NCBI GenBank assembly: GCA_907165065.1
Contig: OU015525.1
Location: 3,538,622-3,602,621 of the forward strand
Direction of reading: 5' to 3'
Length of the DNA stretch: 64,000 bases
DNA from: Caprimulgus europaeus
Lineage: Eukaryota; Chordata; Aves; Caprimulgiformes; Caprimulgidae
Of the stretch, positions 1-11,002 are shown piece by piece. Within the stretch, counting starts at the first letter, position 1; every line of letters starts with the position of its first letter. Both the position numbers and the translations under genes were made by a program. A model generated the notes under the pieces. The model ran no database searches and was not told where the DNA came from. It saw only the letters and a list, made by a program, of their open reading frames with translations.

Positions 1-2699
1 ACTCTTAGGGTAGTAATCTAATAAAGTTTAGTGGTTGGGCCTTTTTTGTTGAGTTTTGTTGGGTATTTGCCCCTCCACTGTGAGCTGGAAGCAACCTCTA
101 TCCAGAATCTCTGCTTCATCTCACACCTTTTCTTTTACTATGTGGTGTTTCCGATCTTCTGGATGATGAAGATGCCAGCAGCTTTCTTGAATGCTGTTTC
201 TGATGCTGTCTGGGATGTCCCTGCTCCTTGTCAAGACTGTGTGTGCAATCTCTCCAGGTTTTTGGTCATGGTTTTGCCATTCAGTTACCAAATCTGCCTT
301 CAGAGAGCTGGAACAAATTTGAGCAGGGCTGCTATTGCTCACATCTGGCTCCATGGAATGATGTGGTGTGCACCAAGGAAGACCGCTCTCCACAGTGTGT
401 GGTGGGGGAAGAATGAGTGTGTGTCTCTTAGGGTTGGCCCTAGAGATGATGCAAACACCAGCTTCATCCCATTTGTTAAATGTTTGTCCCCTTTGTGCCC
501 CCTCTTTGTGCTGTGGTTGTGCTGAGGAGACCCAGCTCTTGTGTCCAAGTCACTGCACCAATCTGTAGCAAAATGCTCCAGAGCATTGCTACGTGAGGCA
601 GCATCATGTTTTCCAATGCTAATGAAAAACATGTTGCCTGATGAGTGTGATTTTTGTTTATATTTTCCTTTTGTCACTTATTTCACTCAAACTTCAACAG
701 GAAGAAATAAAAATGTCCTAAGCTTGCATGCCAGGAGCAACTTTGCAACATTAGACACGATGCTGCTTCTTTCATTCTCTTTCTATTTTAAGCTCTTTCC
801 CTTGAGGAAAGGAGCCTTGTCCAAACATGCTCTTGTCCAATTCTTTCTATGCTGGTATTTGTTGAAGCTTTTTTGACCAATTTCAACAGAAGAGCAGAGG
901 TTGTCAGGATAAATGAGCTTCCTGTGGTTTATATGAAATGGAAAGTCAGGTGAAGACCAAAATATTGTTCTTACTGTGGAAGAGATCGAAGGCTGGTATG
1001 AAGCATGGGATCGGACACCAGAAAGTCCACAGGGAGGAGGACTCTGAGAAACAGTTGAGTACTGATGGCCAGAGGACTTGTCTGGGGTGGATGTAGGTTT
1101 CTGTGCATCCACCAGTTCTTGCTTGTCTGTTTTCTTAGCATTTTACTTTTCCCACGACAAGCTGCTGCTTTGTTTTTACTCCTCCTTTTTCCCCCCTTTG
1201 CCTCCTTCATCTTCTTCCACCTCTTCATTTTCGTTTCAATTGTTGCAGAAAAGCTAACATAAAGACATGAATTTAGCATTTTGCTCCAGAGCAAATATCT
1301 TATTCTTGGGTCAGCAGCCAGAAATCAATCTTTTTCTCTCCCTTCCCAATGCCAGAGTCACATGAATCTCACTGTGGATCATAGTCTTCAATAAAGAGTT
1401 ATTTTCTTGGTTAACATAGATCAACGTTGTGAAAGCCTTCAAGGGGGAAATAAAACCTTGCAAAGGGTCCCTTGGTCCTAGAAATGGAGTAAAGTACTTG
1501 ATGGGTGACATGTATCTATTCAGCTGGGTTGTGAAGGAGTTAAGCCACGGGGCTTGGATGCAGGTGAAGCCCATTGTACTTAATCTTTATTGGAAGGGGT
1601 AAAGCAAGGATTTAGGGTGGATGGTTTGAAATAACAGTGAGCAGGTTACTCCTTAACCTGCACTTTACTTCTTGCAGGAGTTTCAGGATTAAAAAAAAAA
1701 AGGGAGTTTAGATACCAATTCACTTTCTGCTGGAATCTTTTTCAGCAAAGGATGATGTTATAACTTCAGTTAAAACTTTCTAATGAGCCAAAAGGCAGAT
1801 GCAAGAAATATATGACTGTCTTTTTCAGAGCACAGACACAGTTCTTGGTGGTGCACTAGGGATAAGTGCATTACTATTCTGAGGTGATGAGCTGCTTTAC
1901 TACAGCCACATTAAGTATTGTAAGTAGAAAGATTGAATGCTTGTCCTGTTTTCCCTCTTTTTCCTTTTTATTGGAGTTACTGTAATTATTACTTCTTTTC
2001 TGCAACTTTTGAGTTATTTTGGGTTTGCTACAAAATTGAGTTCAGGGAGGCAATTGACTTCACCTGGCTGCAGAAAAGCCATTAGGAGCTTCAAATTAGT
2101 GTGAAATAATTAATAGGCAAGGAAGATTAACGTGGAGGACACGAGCAGTTTTCATTAACATTAAGCAAAAGGATGTTCCTGTAGATACCTTCACTATGCG
2201 TGTTGTCCTGGACCTCTAGCTATTCCCCTTGGACATTAATTATATCCAGATCACTAGAGACAAGACCTTATAAGCCTGCTCAGGCTTCACATTTGGCTTG
2301 TCTTGAAGAGGAACTAAAAGACATTTCTCTTTGTCAGCTCACTTGGATTTCTCCTTCCCCTACCATAACTGCTGTCAGAGGTGGTTGGAGCTAGTGACTG
2401 ATTGTCACAGCACCTGAGAGCCCCAGGGATGTCCATGTGCATTGCCAGCATTTTGTCCCTCCTGAGCAGGGTGGAGGGAATCTGACCATGAGCTCTCAGG
2501 TTGTAATTTTCCTTCAAGCACTGACTCCACATCCCTCCACTGGCCAGTCCTCATCCCGAGTGTCTCCTGTAGCCAGAGCAGTGATGAATTAAAGATGATA
2601 ATTGCACTGAAACATGGAAAGCAATGCACTCTGAGTCTCCACTGGAATAATGGTTGCAAAAATCATGTGTAAGGCTTGTATGGATTTGTGAGGTTCTCA
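1..2699. other. unrecognised intronic sequence
   Basis: No repeat or gene is recognised here. A 164-codon open frame on the + strand (31-525) and overlapping frames on the minus strand have no familiar motif. A short A-run sits near 1691. The sequence may contain decayed repeats that I cannot identify. Confidence 0.5.
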
Positions 2700-2984
2700 A
2701 CCACCCTCTACAACTACCTGAAAGGAGGTTGTAACAAGGTGGGGGTCAGTCTCTTCTCCTAAGTAACAAGCGATAGGACAAGAGGAACCAGCCTCAAGTT
2801 GCACCAGAGGAGGTTTAGCTTGGATATTAGGAAAATTTTATTTACTGAGAAGATGTCAAGCATTGGAACAGGCTGCCCAGGGAAGTGGTTAAGTCACCAT
2901 CCCTGGAGGTAGTTAAAGATGTATAGATGTGGTGGTTGGACTGATGATCTTAAGGGACTTTTCCAACACAAGTGATTCTATGCT
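2700..2984 (+). mobile_element. CR1 LINE, 3' end fragment
   Basis: The segment matches the 3' part of a CR1 retrotransposon in sense orientation. It runs from the coding stretch reading 'LYNYLKGGC' through the gene-end region (GGCTGCCCAGGGAAGTGG) to the 3' block GGTTGGACTGATGATCTTAA and a single GATTCTATG tail unit. It is 5'-truncated, as is usual for CR1. A T/G-rich low-complexity stretch follows at about 2993-3050. Confidence 0.9.
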
Positions 2985-3329
2985 TCAGTTTCTGGTTTGT
3001 TTGGGTTTTTTTGTGATTTTGTTTTGGTTTGGGTTTTTTGTTTTCTTTAGCATTGGTCCAAAGTGCTAGGGGTAGCACAGAGGAAAAGGTGCCACCTCCA
3101 CATAGCAGATAGGTGTGAGATGATGTTGTATGTCTGGATTTAAGCCTGATACAATCTCACTGATTTTTGCCTACAGGAAGCAATTTCTGGGATAAACTAT
3201 CCCCAGGACAGCTCCTGGGTTTGTCTTTTCAATACAGAGCTGGGCAGCCAGCTAACACTAGAACATAGTTTGCTCCTTCTCTCTGTTTTATTTACTGGTG
3301 GACATATTGCCTTTGAGTTTTATTTTGAG

Positions 3330-3955
3330 GCGGTTTGCTGGGAAGCCCACGTTGCAGCAGGCTCCTGGCCTGTGGCCCCGTGGGGGACCCATGCCAGAGC
3401 AATTTTCTTCCTGATGTACTGCACCTGTACATGGACATGTGGAATATAATGCTGGAACAGTTAGTGAAGAACTGTAGGCCATGGGAAGGGTCTATGCGTG
3501 TAGGAGCTTGTGGAGGACTGTCTCCTGTGGGAGGGATCTCACACAGCAGCAGAGGAAGAATGTGGGGAGTCCTCCCACTGAGAAGGAAGGAGCAGCAGAG
3601 ACAATGTGTGATGAACTGATTGCAACCCCCATTCCTCATCCCTTGAGTCGCTGAGGGAAGGAGGTAGAGAAGTTGGGAAGTGAAGTTGAATCCAGAAAGA
3701 AGGCATGGATGGAGGGAAGGTGGTTTAAGGTTTAGGTTTTATTTCTCTTTGTCCTGCTCTGAGTTTTGACTGGCAATAAATTAAATTAATTTCCCCAAGT
3801 TGAATATATTTTTCCCCTGACAATAATTGATGAATGATCTCTTCCTGTCCTTATCTTGACCTGTGAGCCTTTCAGCGTATTTTCTCCTCCTGTCCAGCTG
3901 AGTGATAGAGCAGCTTGGTAGGCATCTGGTGTCCAGCCAGGGCCAACCCACCATA
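3330..3955 (+). mobile_element. avian ERV/LTR-derived segment
   Basis: I recognise this as a repeat common in bird genomes. The first half is a degenerate tandem series around a 'CCCACG-TGGAGCAG'-like core (near 3345, 3388 and 3448). A G/A-rich part with CTCCTGTGGGAGGGA follows near 3523. After that come an AATAAA at 3775, ATTTCCCCAAGTTGA near 3788, and a terminus at about 3953 (CCAACCCACCA). The layout resembles the 3' untranslated region plus LTR end of an avian endogenous retrovirus, read on the + strand. The repeat identity is fairly sure; the ERV class is from memory. The open frames inside it are not genes. Confidence 0.62.
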
Positions 3956-4202
3956 CCCAAGCTGCATAGTTTCTTAAGATCACATTTGCACCTGAGGTTT
4001 CCCGTTGTGTGTGAACACACTTTGCTTTGGTAAAGCATGTATTGAAAAGCTCATCCTTCCCATTTGTTGTACCTGTCTGGGTGTCTGTGTAGCTTTTCAG
4101 GCAAAAGAAAGAAGAATTAAGTAGGAAAATATCAGAAATGCCATTGTTAGCTGCTGCTGCTTTAGCAATTGCAATAAATATAACAGCTCATCACTATGTG
4201 GT

Positions 4203-4858
4203 GGAAGAGAAGTTCAACATGAGCCAGCAATGTGCGCTGGCAACACAGAGGTCAATAATCGTGTCCTGGGCTGCACCCAGAGCAGCGTGGGCAGCAGGTC
4301 GAGGGAGAGGATTCTCCCCATCTACTCTGCACTCGTGAGGCCCCACCTGGAGTACTGTGTCCTATTTCTGGAGCCCCCACACAAGAAAGACATGGACCTT
4401 TTAGAACTAGTCCAGAGGAGGCCACGAGGATGATGCGAAGGCTGGAGCACCTCTGCTGTGAGGACAGGCTGAGAGAGTTGGGGCTGTTCAGCCTGGAGAA
4501 GAGAAGGCTCCAGGGAAACCTTCTAGTGGCCTCCCAGTATCTGAAGGGGGTACAGGAAGGCTGGGGAGAGACTTTTGACAAAAGCAGAGAGTGACAGAAC
4601 AAGGAGTGATGGTTACAAACTGGAAGAGGGTAGGTTTAGATCTGACATTAGGAAGAAATTCTTTGCTCTGAGGGTGGTGAGACAGTGGCCAGGGTTGCCC
4701 AGAGAAGCTGTGGCTGCTCCTCCCTGGAAGTGTTCAAGGCCATGTTCTATGAGGCTTTGAGCAACCTGGTCTAGTGGAAGGTGTCCCTGCTGATGGCAGG
4801 GGGGTTGGAACTGGATGAACTTAAAGGTCCTTTCCAACCCAAACCGTTCTATGATTGT
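4203..4858 (+). mobile_element. CR1 LINE, 5'-truncated
   Basis: About 655 bp of CR1 in sense orientation. It begins in the region encoding 'NMSQQCALAT', passes through '[12 protein letters not shown]' and the '[14 protein letters not shown]'-like stretch, and ends with GGTCCTTTCCAACCCAAACC and a partial tail. Several frameshifts break the reading frame (frames change near 4340, 4430 and 4570), so it is a dead copy. Confidence 0.92.
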
Positions 4859-5660
4859 ATTTGCTAGGTAGGGAGAAGGTTGAGCTGATAGCAGAGGAGG
4901 TTAGGTTACCCTGTCTCCTGCCAAAGGGATTGGAAATAGGGAAAATAACTGCAAACTGTAAAAATATTTTTGGAAATACCCAGTTAAGGAAATGGAGGAG
5001 AAATGATTTGCATGTAGGATTCTGTAACATATCCACCACAAACTCCTCACAACTTTCAGGACCCATACCATAAGTAAAAGCCACCTTTTCCCAGTTGTGG
5101 CCCTGAACTCCTTTAGCGTTGGGGCATGAAAAGTATTTACTGGATGTCAGCAACCTCAAACTCCTTGGAGAATCGTAATATTTTAGCACTCGTTTTATGT
5201 CGTCAAAGACATTTAATTTTTTACTAGACACAAATGTACTTCACTTTTACTTTCTTTCGCAGTCTTGGTGTGTCTTCACTCAACTTGGCAGTACAGATGC
5301 ATTTTTACTTTGCTTTCTGCTGCTGTTTTTAAATTGTTTTCTTTGTCTGCTTGAACGACTGAATCCTCCATGAATAGTTACAACATCTCTGCTTGATGTG
5401 TGGAAGCTTGAAACTGGAGCAGTTAAAACAACCTCCTTGTTACTATTTTATTTTCTTTTCTAAAAACAAAACCAAAACCAAAATATAAAAGCACAACCAG
5501 CAGCATGTTGTAACATGAAATAAAAGTCCAGGGGCAGGAAACTGCAAGCCAGATTCAATGCAGTTTTCTCAGATAAGCCATTCTCCAAGAACTGGATTTT
5601 CAAAGTAATTGTTTGTAAATTCTGACTAAAGGTTGCATCTGTCTTTGTTTTTTTGCTTTT

Positions 5661-5680
5661 TTAAAAAAAAAAAAAAAAAA
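5661..5680. repeat. poly-A run
   Basis: A run of about 18 A bases follows a T-rich stretch. No retroposed gene body could be recognised next to it. Confidence 0.8.
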
Positions 5681-5768
5681 TCTCACTTTTTTGAGGTTTA
5701 GGGATGATATAGAGCTCTATATTAGATATTTATGGACTGAGATTTCAGGCCTTCGAGGGAGAGTTCAT

Positions 5769-6245
5769 CATAGAAACATAGAGTCTTAGAATCATAGAAT
5801 GCTGTGAGTTGGAAGGGACCCACAAGGATCTTTGAGTCAAACTCTTGTCCCTGCACAGGACAATCCCAACGTTCACACCATGTCCCTGAGGGTCTTGGCC
5901 AAATGCTGCTGGAATCTTGTCAGGCTTGGTGCCATGAGCACCTCCCTGGGGAGCCTGTGCCAGTGCTCCACCACCCTCTGCCTCAAGAACCTTTTCCTCA
6001 TGGCCAACCTCACCCTCCCCTGCCACATCTTCCTGCCATGTCCTCTGCTCCTGGTGTTGGTGGCCAGAGAGAAGAGATCATCACCTGCCCCTCCTCTTCC
6101 CCTTGGGAGGAAGTTCTAGACCATGATGAGATCTCCTCTCAGTCTCCTCTTCTCCAGACTGAACAAACCAGGTGCCCTCAGCTTCTCCTCATATAGCTTC
6201 CCCTCTAAACGCTTCAACGATTTTGTGGCCCATCTTCTAATCCTC
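5769..6245 (-). mobile_element. CR1 LINE, 3' part, antisense
   Basis: The segment starts with the reverse complement of a CR1 tail (CATAGAATCATAGAATG type) and continues backwards through the 3' end into the end of the coding region. It belongs to the same subfamily as the copies at 11484-11995 and 45961-46381, sharing a block like GGACAATCCCAAC and CTTGGCCAAATGCTGCTGG. Antisense relative to TSNARE1. No intact frame. Confidence 0.9.
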
Positions 6246-6941
6246 TTGCATTTGGTTAAAATAAATATACTGAGTCTGAAAAAGTTAAGTATTTGCATTA
6301 GTGTGATCCTGACACATTGTTCTGCTGTGTTTTATATTTTTTCCATTGGAGAAATACAGTACAGGGTGAGCAAATGGGTCTCCCTATGACCACACAGGAG
6401 TGGTTGGATAAATCCCACCCTCCCAAATTACCACCTGAATTTCTGAGTAGTTTTTGACTTTATGGACCAACTCTAGACACACAGTGTTGCTTGATATTTC
6501 TTTCTCATGGTGTTGTGGGACTCCAAAATGCAGGCACGCACTGAAATCTGCAATTACATTGCTGTTTCTCCTGCCTTTTGCAATATTTAAAATATTTCAC
6601 CTTTGCTTTTGTGGTGGTTTTGGCATTTTAAATGACTCCCCAGAGGTACCTACTGGATGCTGTGAATCTGCAGGAGTGTCCCCATGTGGAAGCACATTGA
6701 TGTCTTCAGTCCTTATTTTTTGAGGGGTTTAATGCAATACTGTTCCTCATTGGGTCTTTTGAGTCCAATTGAGGACTTGAATGTGTTTCTAACTCTTGGT
6801 TTGTTTGGATCCTGGTTCATCTGAGGCTTCATTCAGCGAAGTACCTTAGTGTATGTGGACTCAGGATCACTGGGTTTGGCTAAAAATCTGTTGAGGCAAA
6901 TTCAGTGTTTCAAAGAAAGGAATGTAAATAAATAAACAAAT

Positions 6942-7204
6942 AATCACAAAATTGCCTCAATTGGAAAAGATCTTTAAGATCATTCAGTCCAATCATTAAC
7001 CCAACACTGACAAGTCCCTGACTAACCCATGTCCCTCAGCACTATGCCTACATGACTCTTCCATCCCTCCAGGGATGAGGACTCCACCACTGCCCTGGGC
7101 AACCCCTTCCAATGCCTGAGAATCCTTTCAGGAAATAAATTCTTTCTCAGATCCAATCTCAACTGCCCTTGGTGCAACTTGAAGCCATTTCCTCTTCTTT
7201 CCCC
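6942..7204 (-). mobile_element. CR1 LINE, 3' fragment, antisense
   Basis: Short CR1 3' end in reverse orientation. It starts at AATCACAAAATTGCCTCAAT and contains the block GACAAGTCCCTGACTAACCC, which places it with the subfamily of the copies at 20555, 42375 and 48657. It ends where the sequence becomes A/C-rich near 7205. Confidence 0.88.
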
Positions 7205-8916
7205 TACAAAAAAACCCTACCCATCAAAAAAACCTCTATCACAAAATGTGTGGACTGGTCCTCTCAGCACATGCAATTGGAAAATTAGCCAAGCTGAAGC
7301 CATGTCCTGCCCACCCATCCTCCTGTATCATTAACCCAGAGCGTGTCAGCACACTGAAAATCCAAGAAAAACTTCCCAAAACTGGGGTCAGATCTAGAAA
7401 TCTTGTCCTGTGCTGCTGTTTTGGCAGTGATTTATTGAAAGCTGGATCTTGTTAGTAACAACTGAAATTCCTGGGGGATGGATAAGTCCAAGCTAATTTC
7501 TTGTATTACATTGCCTCATATTTAAAGCAAAGAAAAGGAGTGTCCAGGACAGTTGATTTAGGAGGAACTGCAGGAAAATAAGTGTGGGAAAATCTCTAGC
7601 AATGAGCCCCTGTGCGTTTGGATTAAACAACATTTAATGCCCTGGATTTGTGTTAACCTGACAAACTGATCCAGGACTTTATTTACAGCTGGTAGAGGGA
7701 TAAATCATCTCACGTGAATGCTGCTGTGGGTAAGATGTGTGAGAGGTAGTGGAAAATGCCCTGATCATACTGTTTGGATGTGGAGCTTGTCCTCAAGCAC
7801 TAGGAGATGCATCCTCAGCACCAATCTGAGCAGTGCATCAAGCAGGCTTCTCGTTTTATTCAAGATTCATAGGTTTCACCTTGTTCCATTGTTGACTTTC
7901 TGCTCTTCCAAAGGCAGAATGGGCACATGGTGTTTTAACTTAGGGAAATCTTGTTAAGGGATGCAGAATATGTCATCATTACAATTTGCTGACTTGAAAA
8001 TATGAATCATAGCTCCTGTTTGAGTTTCTGTAATGCTTCAGCTTGCTAATAGCAGTGGCTGATTGAATGTCCTGTAGCATGTTGAGTGAACAAGCCCTGC
8101 AGTGTTTTTGGACTTGACCAAAGTTTCAGATAAGAGAAGCTTCTGGGAAACCTGCAAAAGCTGATCCAGATGGGAAGCAGAATAGGGCTACACCATGGGA
8201 AAATCTGCTGTAAAGTTACTGCCAGAAAGCTGGTGCCAAAGACAGGTATAAATGAATGTTTTTCTGGTGACTATTACCATTCAAAAACCCAACAACTGTT
8301 TGCTTCATGTTGTTCCTTCTCTGGGGATGATGAAGCTGTGGAGAAGCTCAGGATAGTTTCAGGGTTTTTAAAGTTGGCAAATAAAGCCAACAAAAATAAC
8401 CTTCCCTACAAAACCCCAAAATGCCAAACATTCAAACCCTCACTTGAGTGTTCTCCTTGTAGGGCAGATTTGGGTGCCTTGGCCAAAGTGGGACCTTGGG
8501 AATGAAGCTGAGAGCAGTTGTCTGGGCAATGGCAATAGCAATTCCTGGCACTGACTCTTTGACCCTTGCAGTCGGGCCATCAGGAAGAAATAGCAGGAAG
8601 TGGAGCCTCTCTTGAGGGCTGGAAGATTTATGTGGTGGAGAACCCACTGGGGTCCCACCTCCTGCCCCAAAAACTTTGAGCCTACAGAGCAATTGCACTC
8701 TGCTCACTGCTCCCTCACCATTTCTGAAGGCAGGACCTGCTCATGTGACCTCCTGCTCTGGAAAGCAATGGTTAACCATGCTGGTGTGTTTGTGGTTTAT
8801 CATTCATTTATGGCTCTGACATTCCCAATTTATAAATGAGTAGAAGTAATTTATATTCCAATCGCTAATGATTCTTACAAATGCTGTCTCCATCCGTGTG
8901 GGTGGTATCTGCTGTG
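7205..8916. other. unrecognised intronic sequence
   Basis: I recognise no gene or repeat in this 1.7 kb. Open frames here (for example 8170-8505 on the + strand) are short and carry no family motif. Confidence 0.5.
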
Positions 8917-9114
8917 ATGCCTAGTGTCAGGACAAAAGGCAATGGGCAAAAACTGGACCACCAGAAGTTCCAGACAAACTTTAAGGGTGTTGAAGCACTG
9001 GAATAAGCTACCCGGAGAAGTTGTGGAGTCTCCATCTCTGGAGATGTTCAAAACCTGCCTGGATGCAGTCCTGTGCAACCTGCTGTAGGGAACCTGCTTT
9101 GGCAAGGGGGACTG

Positions 9115-9122
9115 GACTAGAT
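9115..9122. repeat. hAT target site duplication, left copy
   Basis: GACTAGAT immediately before the left terminal inverted repeat. It is identical to 10529-10536 and derives from the CR1 3' end consensus GGACTAGATGA. Confidence 0.93.
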
Positions 9123-9413
9123 CAGGGGTCCTCAAACTTTTTAAACAGGGGACTGGTTCACTGTCCCTCAGACACTGTTGGGGGCTGGACTATAGTTTGG
9201 AAAAAAATGAACGAATTCCTACGCACACTGCACATATTTTATTTGTGCACAAAAAACAGGAAAAAGAATGCAATATTTAAAATGAAGAACAACTGTAATC
9301 AACAAAAACAAATAATATTTCAATGTGAACTATGGGCCTGCTTTTGGCTAATGAGATGGTCAATGTTAGGTTCCATATTTGTCACTGCTAGTCGTAGCAA
9401 GTGGTGCAAGTGC

Positions 9414-9785
9414 TCATGTTCTGTTAATGAGCAGGTCTAATTTGAGTTGAAATGCTTTCACATGTGAATACATATCACAGATGAGCTTCCCCTTTCCTTG
9501 AAGTTGGACATTGAAATTGTTGAGTAGCTCTGTTACATCTGTCAGAAACGCAAGGTGCCATTTCCATTCTGCATCTTTGAGCTCTGGTACTTCTTTGTTT
9601 TCAGAAAGCATAAAATCATAAACCTGTGGAAGTCAGTCATAAAATCATTTCAAAACTCTCCTTTGACTCAGCCAATGGACTTCTGTGTGGTACAGAATAT
9701 CTTTATAGGCAACATTTGGCTCAGACAGAAATTCCTGAAACTGTCTGTGGTTTTGTGCATGAGCTTTAATGAAGTTAGAGAAATA
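9414..9785 (-). pseudogene. hAT transposase later fragment
   Basis: Directly after the BED piece the minus strand reads 'NFIKAHAQNHRQFQEFLSE', 'LYHTEVHWLSQRRVLK', then 'VPELKDAEWKWHLAFLTDVT' and 'LLNNFNVQLQGKGKLICDMY'. These are typical of the RNase-H-fold half of Charlie-type hAT transposases, the group related to the GTF2IRD2 transposase-derived part. The several hundred residues that normally separate them from the BED finger are absent, so an internal deletion joined the two. In-frame stops occur at 9645-9647, 9633-9635 and 9414. The C-terminal hAT dimerisation region is not seen. Confidence 0.8.
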
Positions 9786-9981
9786 TCATATGAAGGAATC
9801 ATATTTATCTTTATGATGAGTTTCGTAGTGTTGATGCAAATTGTATTCCTTGAACACAGACACTGAATTCTGGCATATCAGACAAACAGCTCTTTCTTTG
9901 TACGCTGTGAAAAAATAATCAGAAGTCCACTTTTCTTGGAATATCCTGCACTTGGAGTCGATTTGTCTTTTTTTTTGACAT
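9786..9981 (-). pseudogene. hAT transposase N-terminal BED zinc-finger fragment
   Basis: On the minus strand the frame reads about 60 residues starting with a Lys/Arg-rich stretch, then 'CRIFQEKWTSDYFF', 'AVCLICQNSVSVFKEYNLHQ' and 'HYETHHKDKYDSF'. The Cys-x2-Cys followed by His-rich 'HQHYETHH' is a BED-type zinc finger, used by hAT transposases to bind DNA. The natural ATG at 9979-9981 is out of frame with this finger because of the 9-base A-run (9968-9976 on the + strand). The frame stops at TGA, 9786-9788, exactly where the downstream piece begins. Confidence 0.85.
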
Positions 9982-9997
9982 GATGGTGCACGCTTTC

Positions 9998-10528
9998 CAC
10001 TGGTGCTAGCTTGCTTGTCCTGCCTGGGAGCTGGAGGGAGGGAGGGAGAGATGGGGGAATCGCCCACCTTGCTGATGCCACCACCCTCCTCCTCAGCCCA
10101 GCCACGCAGTCCGGAAAGGGTGGCCGAGGCTGTGGCGATTCGCCCAAGTTGGCTGGATCTTGCAGTCCAGAGGTTGCTGACTGAGATTGCCTGGCAGAGG
10201 AGATGCCCGCACCTCTCGTCCGCCGTGCATCGTGGAGGAGGAGGAGGAGGGCGGGGTGGCAGTGGTGCGGTTTGTTGCCAAGAGGCACCCCCTAGGGGGG
10301 ACAGGTTGAAGACGAGGTGCTGGTTGCAGCCCAGTCCCAGCAGGTGCTTGGGGGCTGCAGAGCCAGGAGCACGGATTAAGTGGCAGGACGTCATCTGTGG
10401 CTGCTTGGTTTCCACCCACAACCCCCGGCGGGGGGGGGTCTTCGGGGAGTTCTGTAAATACCGATGGGCCGGATTGAGGACCCTGGGGGGCCGTATCCGG
10501 TCTGCGGGCTGTAGTTTGAGAACCCCTG
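9998..10528 (-). promoter_or_regulatory. GC-rich 5' region of the hAT element
   Basis: This part of the transposon is markedly GC- and CpG-rich compared with the AT-rich intron around it, with G runs near 10228-10262 and 10427-10436. In transposon orientation it lies between the 5' terminal repeat and the transposase start, where a promoter is expected. Promoter activity is inference only. The long frames crossing it on both strands (+ 10003-10587, - up to 10664) run through the terminal repeat into CR1 and are not proteins. Confidence 0.45.
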
Positions 10529-10536
10529 GACTAGAT
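10529..10536. repeat. hAT target site duplication, right copy
   Basis: GACTAGAT immediately after the right terminal inverted repeat; a perfect match to the left copy. Confidence 0.93.
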
Positions 10537-10792
10537 GATCTCCTGAGGTCCCTTCCAACCCCTACAATTCTGTGTGATTCTGTGTGATGCATCAGCGTCT
10601 TTTCTGTCCTGACGGTGTTGTGATGGGTCTTTGCTTGTCCAGTGCAAATTATGTGATCAGACACTGTGTATGGCTACATCAGACCACCTACTTGGGCTAA
10701 ATTTCTGCAGTGAGGAGCAACCTGCATCCCAGTTCAAAAGATCACCTGGGAGGTGAGCACCTTTCAGAGTGATTGGTGGTCTTTGTTATTAA

Positions 10793-11002
<210 letters not shown>

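Larger units (their letters stand above)
9123..10528 (-). mobile_element. hAT (Charlie-like) DNA transposon, decayed
   Basis: A 1,406-bp element with both ends present. The left end CAGGGGTCCTCAAACT (9123-9138) and the reverse complement of the right end, CAGGGGTTCTCAAACT (10513-10528), form 16-bp terminal inverted repeats with one mismatch. It is flanked by a perfect 8-bp direct repeat, GACTAGAT, at 9115-9122 and 10529-10536. Eight-base duplications and CAG-G termini are hallmarks of hAT elements. The coding strand is minus: a GC-rich 5' end, then an N-terminal BED-finger piece, then a later transposase piece. The middle of the transposase and the C-terminal dimerisation region are missing, so it could not move itself. 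The Charlie-type assignment rests on remembered similarity to that group. Confidence 0.92.
8917..10588 (+). mobile_element. old CR1 LINE split by a hAT element
   Basis: The left part (8917-9122) reads as CR1 3' coding end: GGACAAAAGGCAATGGGCA, then a GAAGTTGTGGAGTCTCCATC stretch, ending in GGACTGGACTAGAT. The right part (10529-10588) resumes at GACTAGATGATCTCCTGAGG and finishes with a CAATTCTGTGTGATTCTGTG tail. Removing 9123-10536 restores a continuous CR1 3' end. This subfamily also occurs at 27340-27573. Confidence 0.88.

Noticed and set aside
31-525. 164-codon open frame on the + strand
   Set aside because: No domain, no splice or promoter context, and overlapping frames on the other strand; most likely chance.
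10003-10587. 194-codon + strand open frame rich in Gly/Arg/Ser
   Set aside because: It is the complement of the GC-rich hAT 5' region and crosses the terminal repeat into CR1. Low stop frequency is due to base composition.
9786-10664. 292-codon minus-strand open frame
   Set aside because: It runs from CR1 through the hAT terminal repeat and the GC-rich 5' region into the BED finger. Only the last 60 or so codons are transposase; the rest is non-coding GC-rich sequence without stops.
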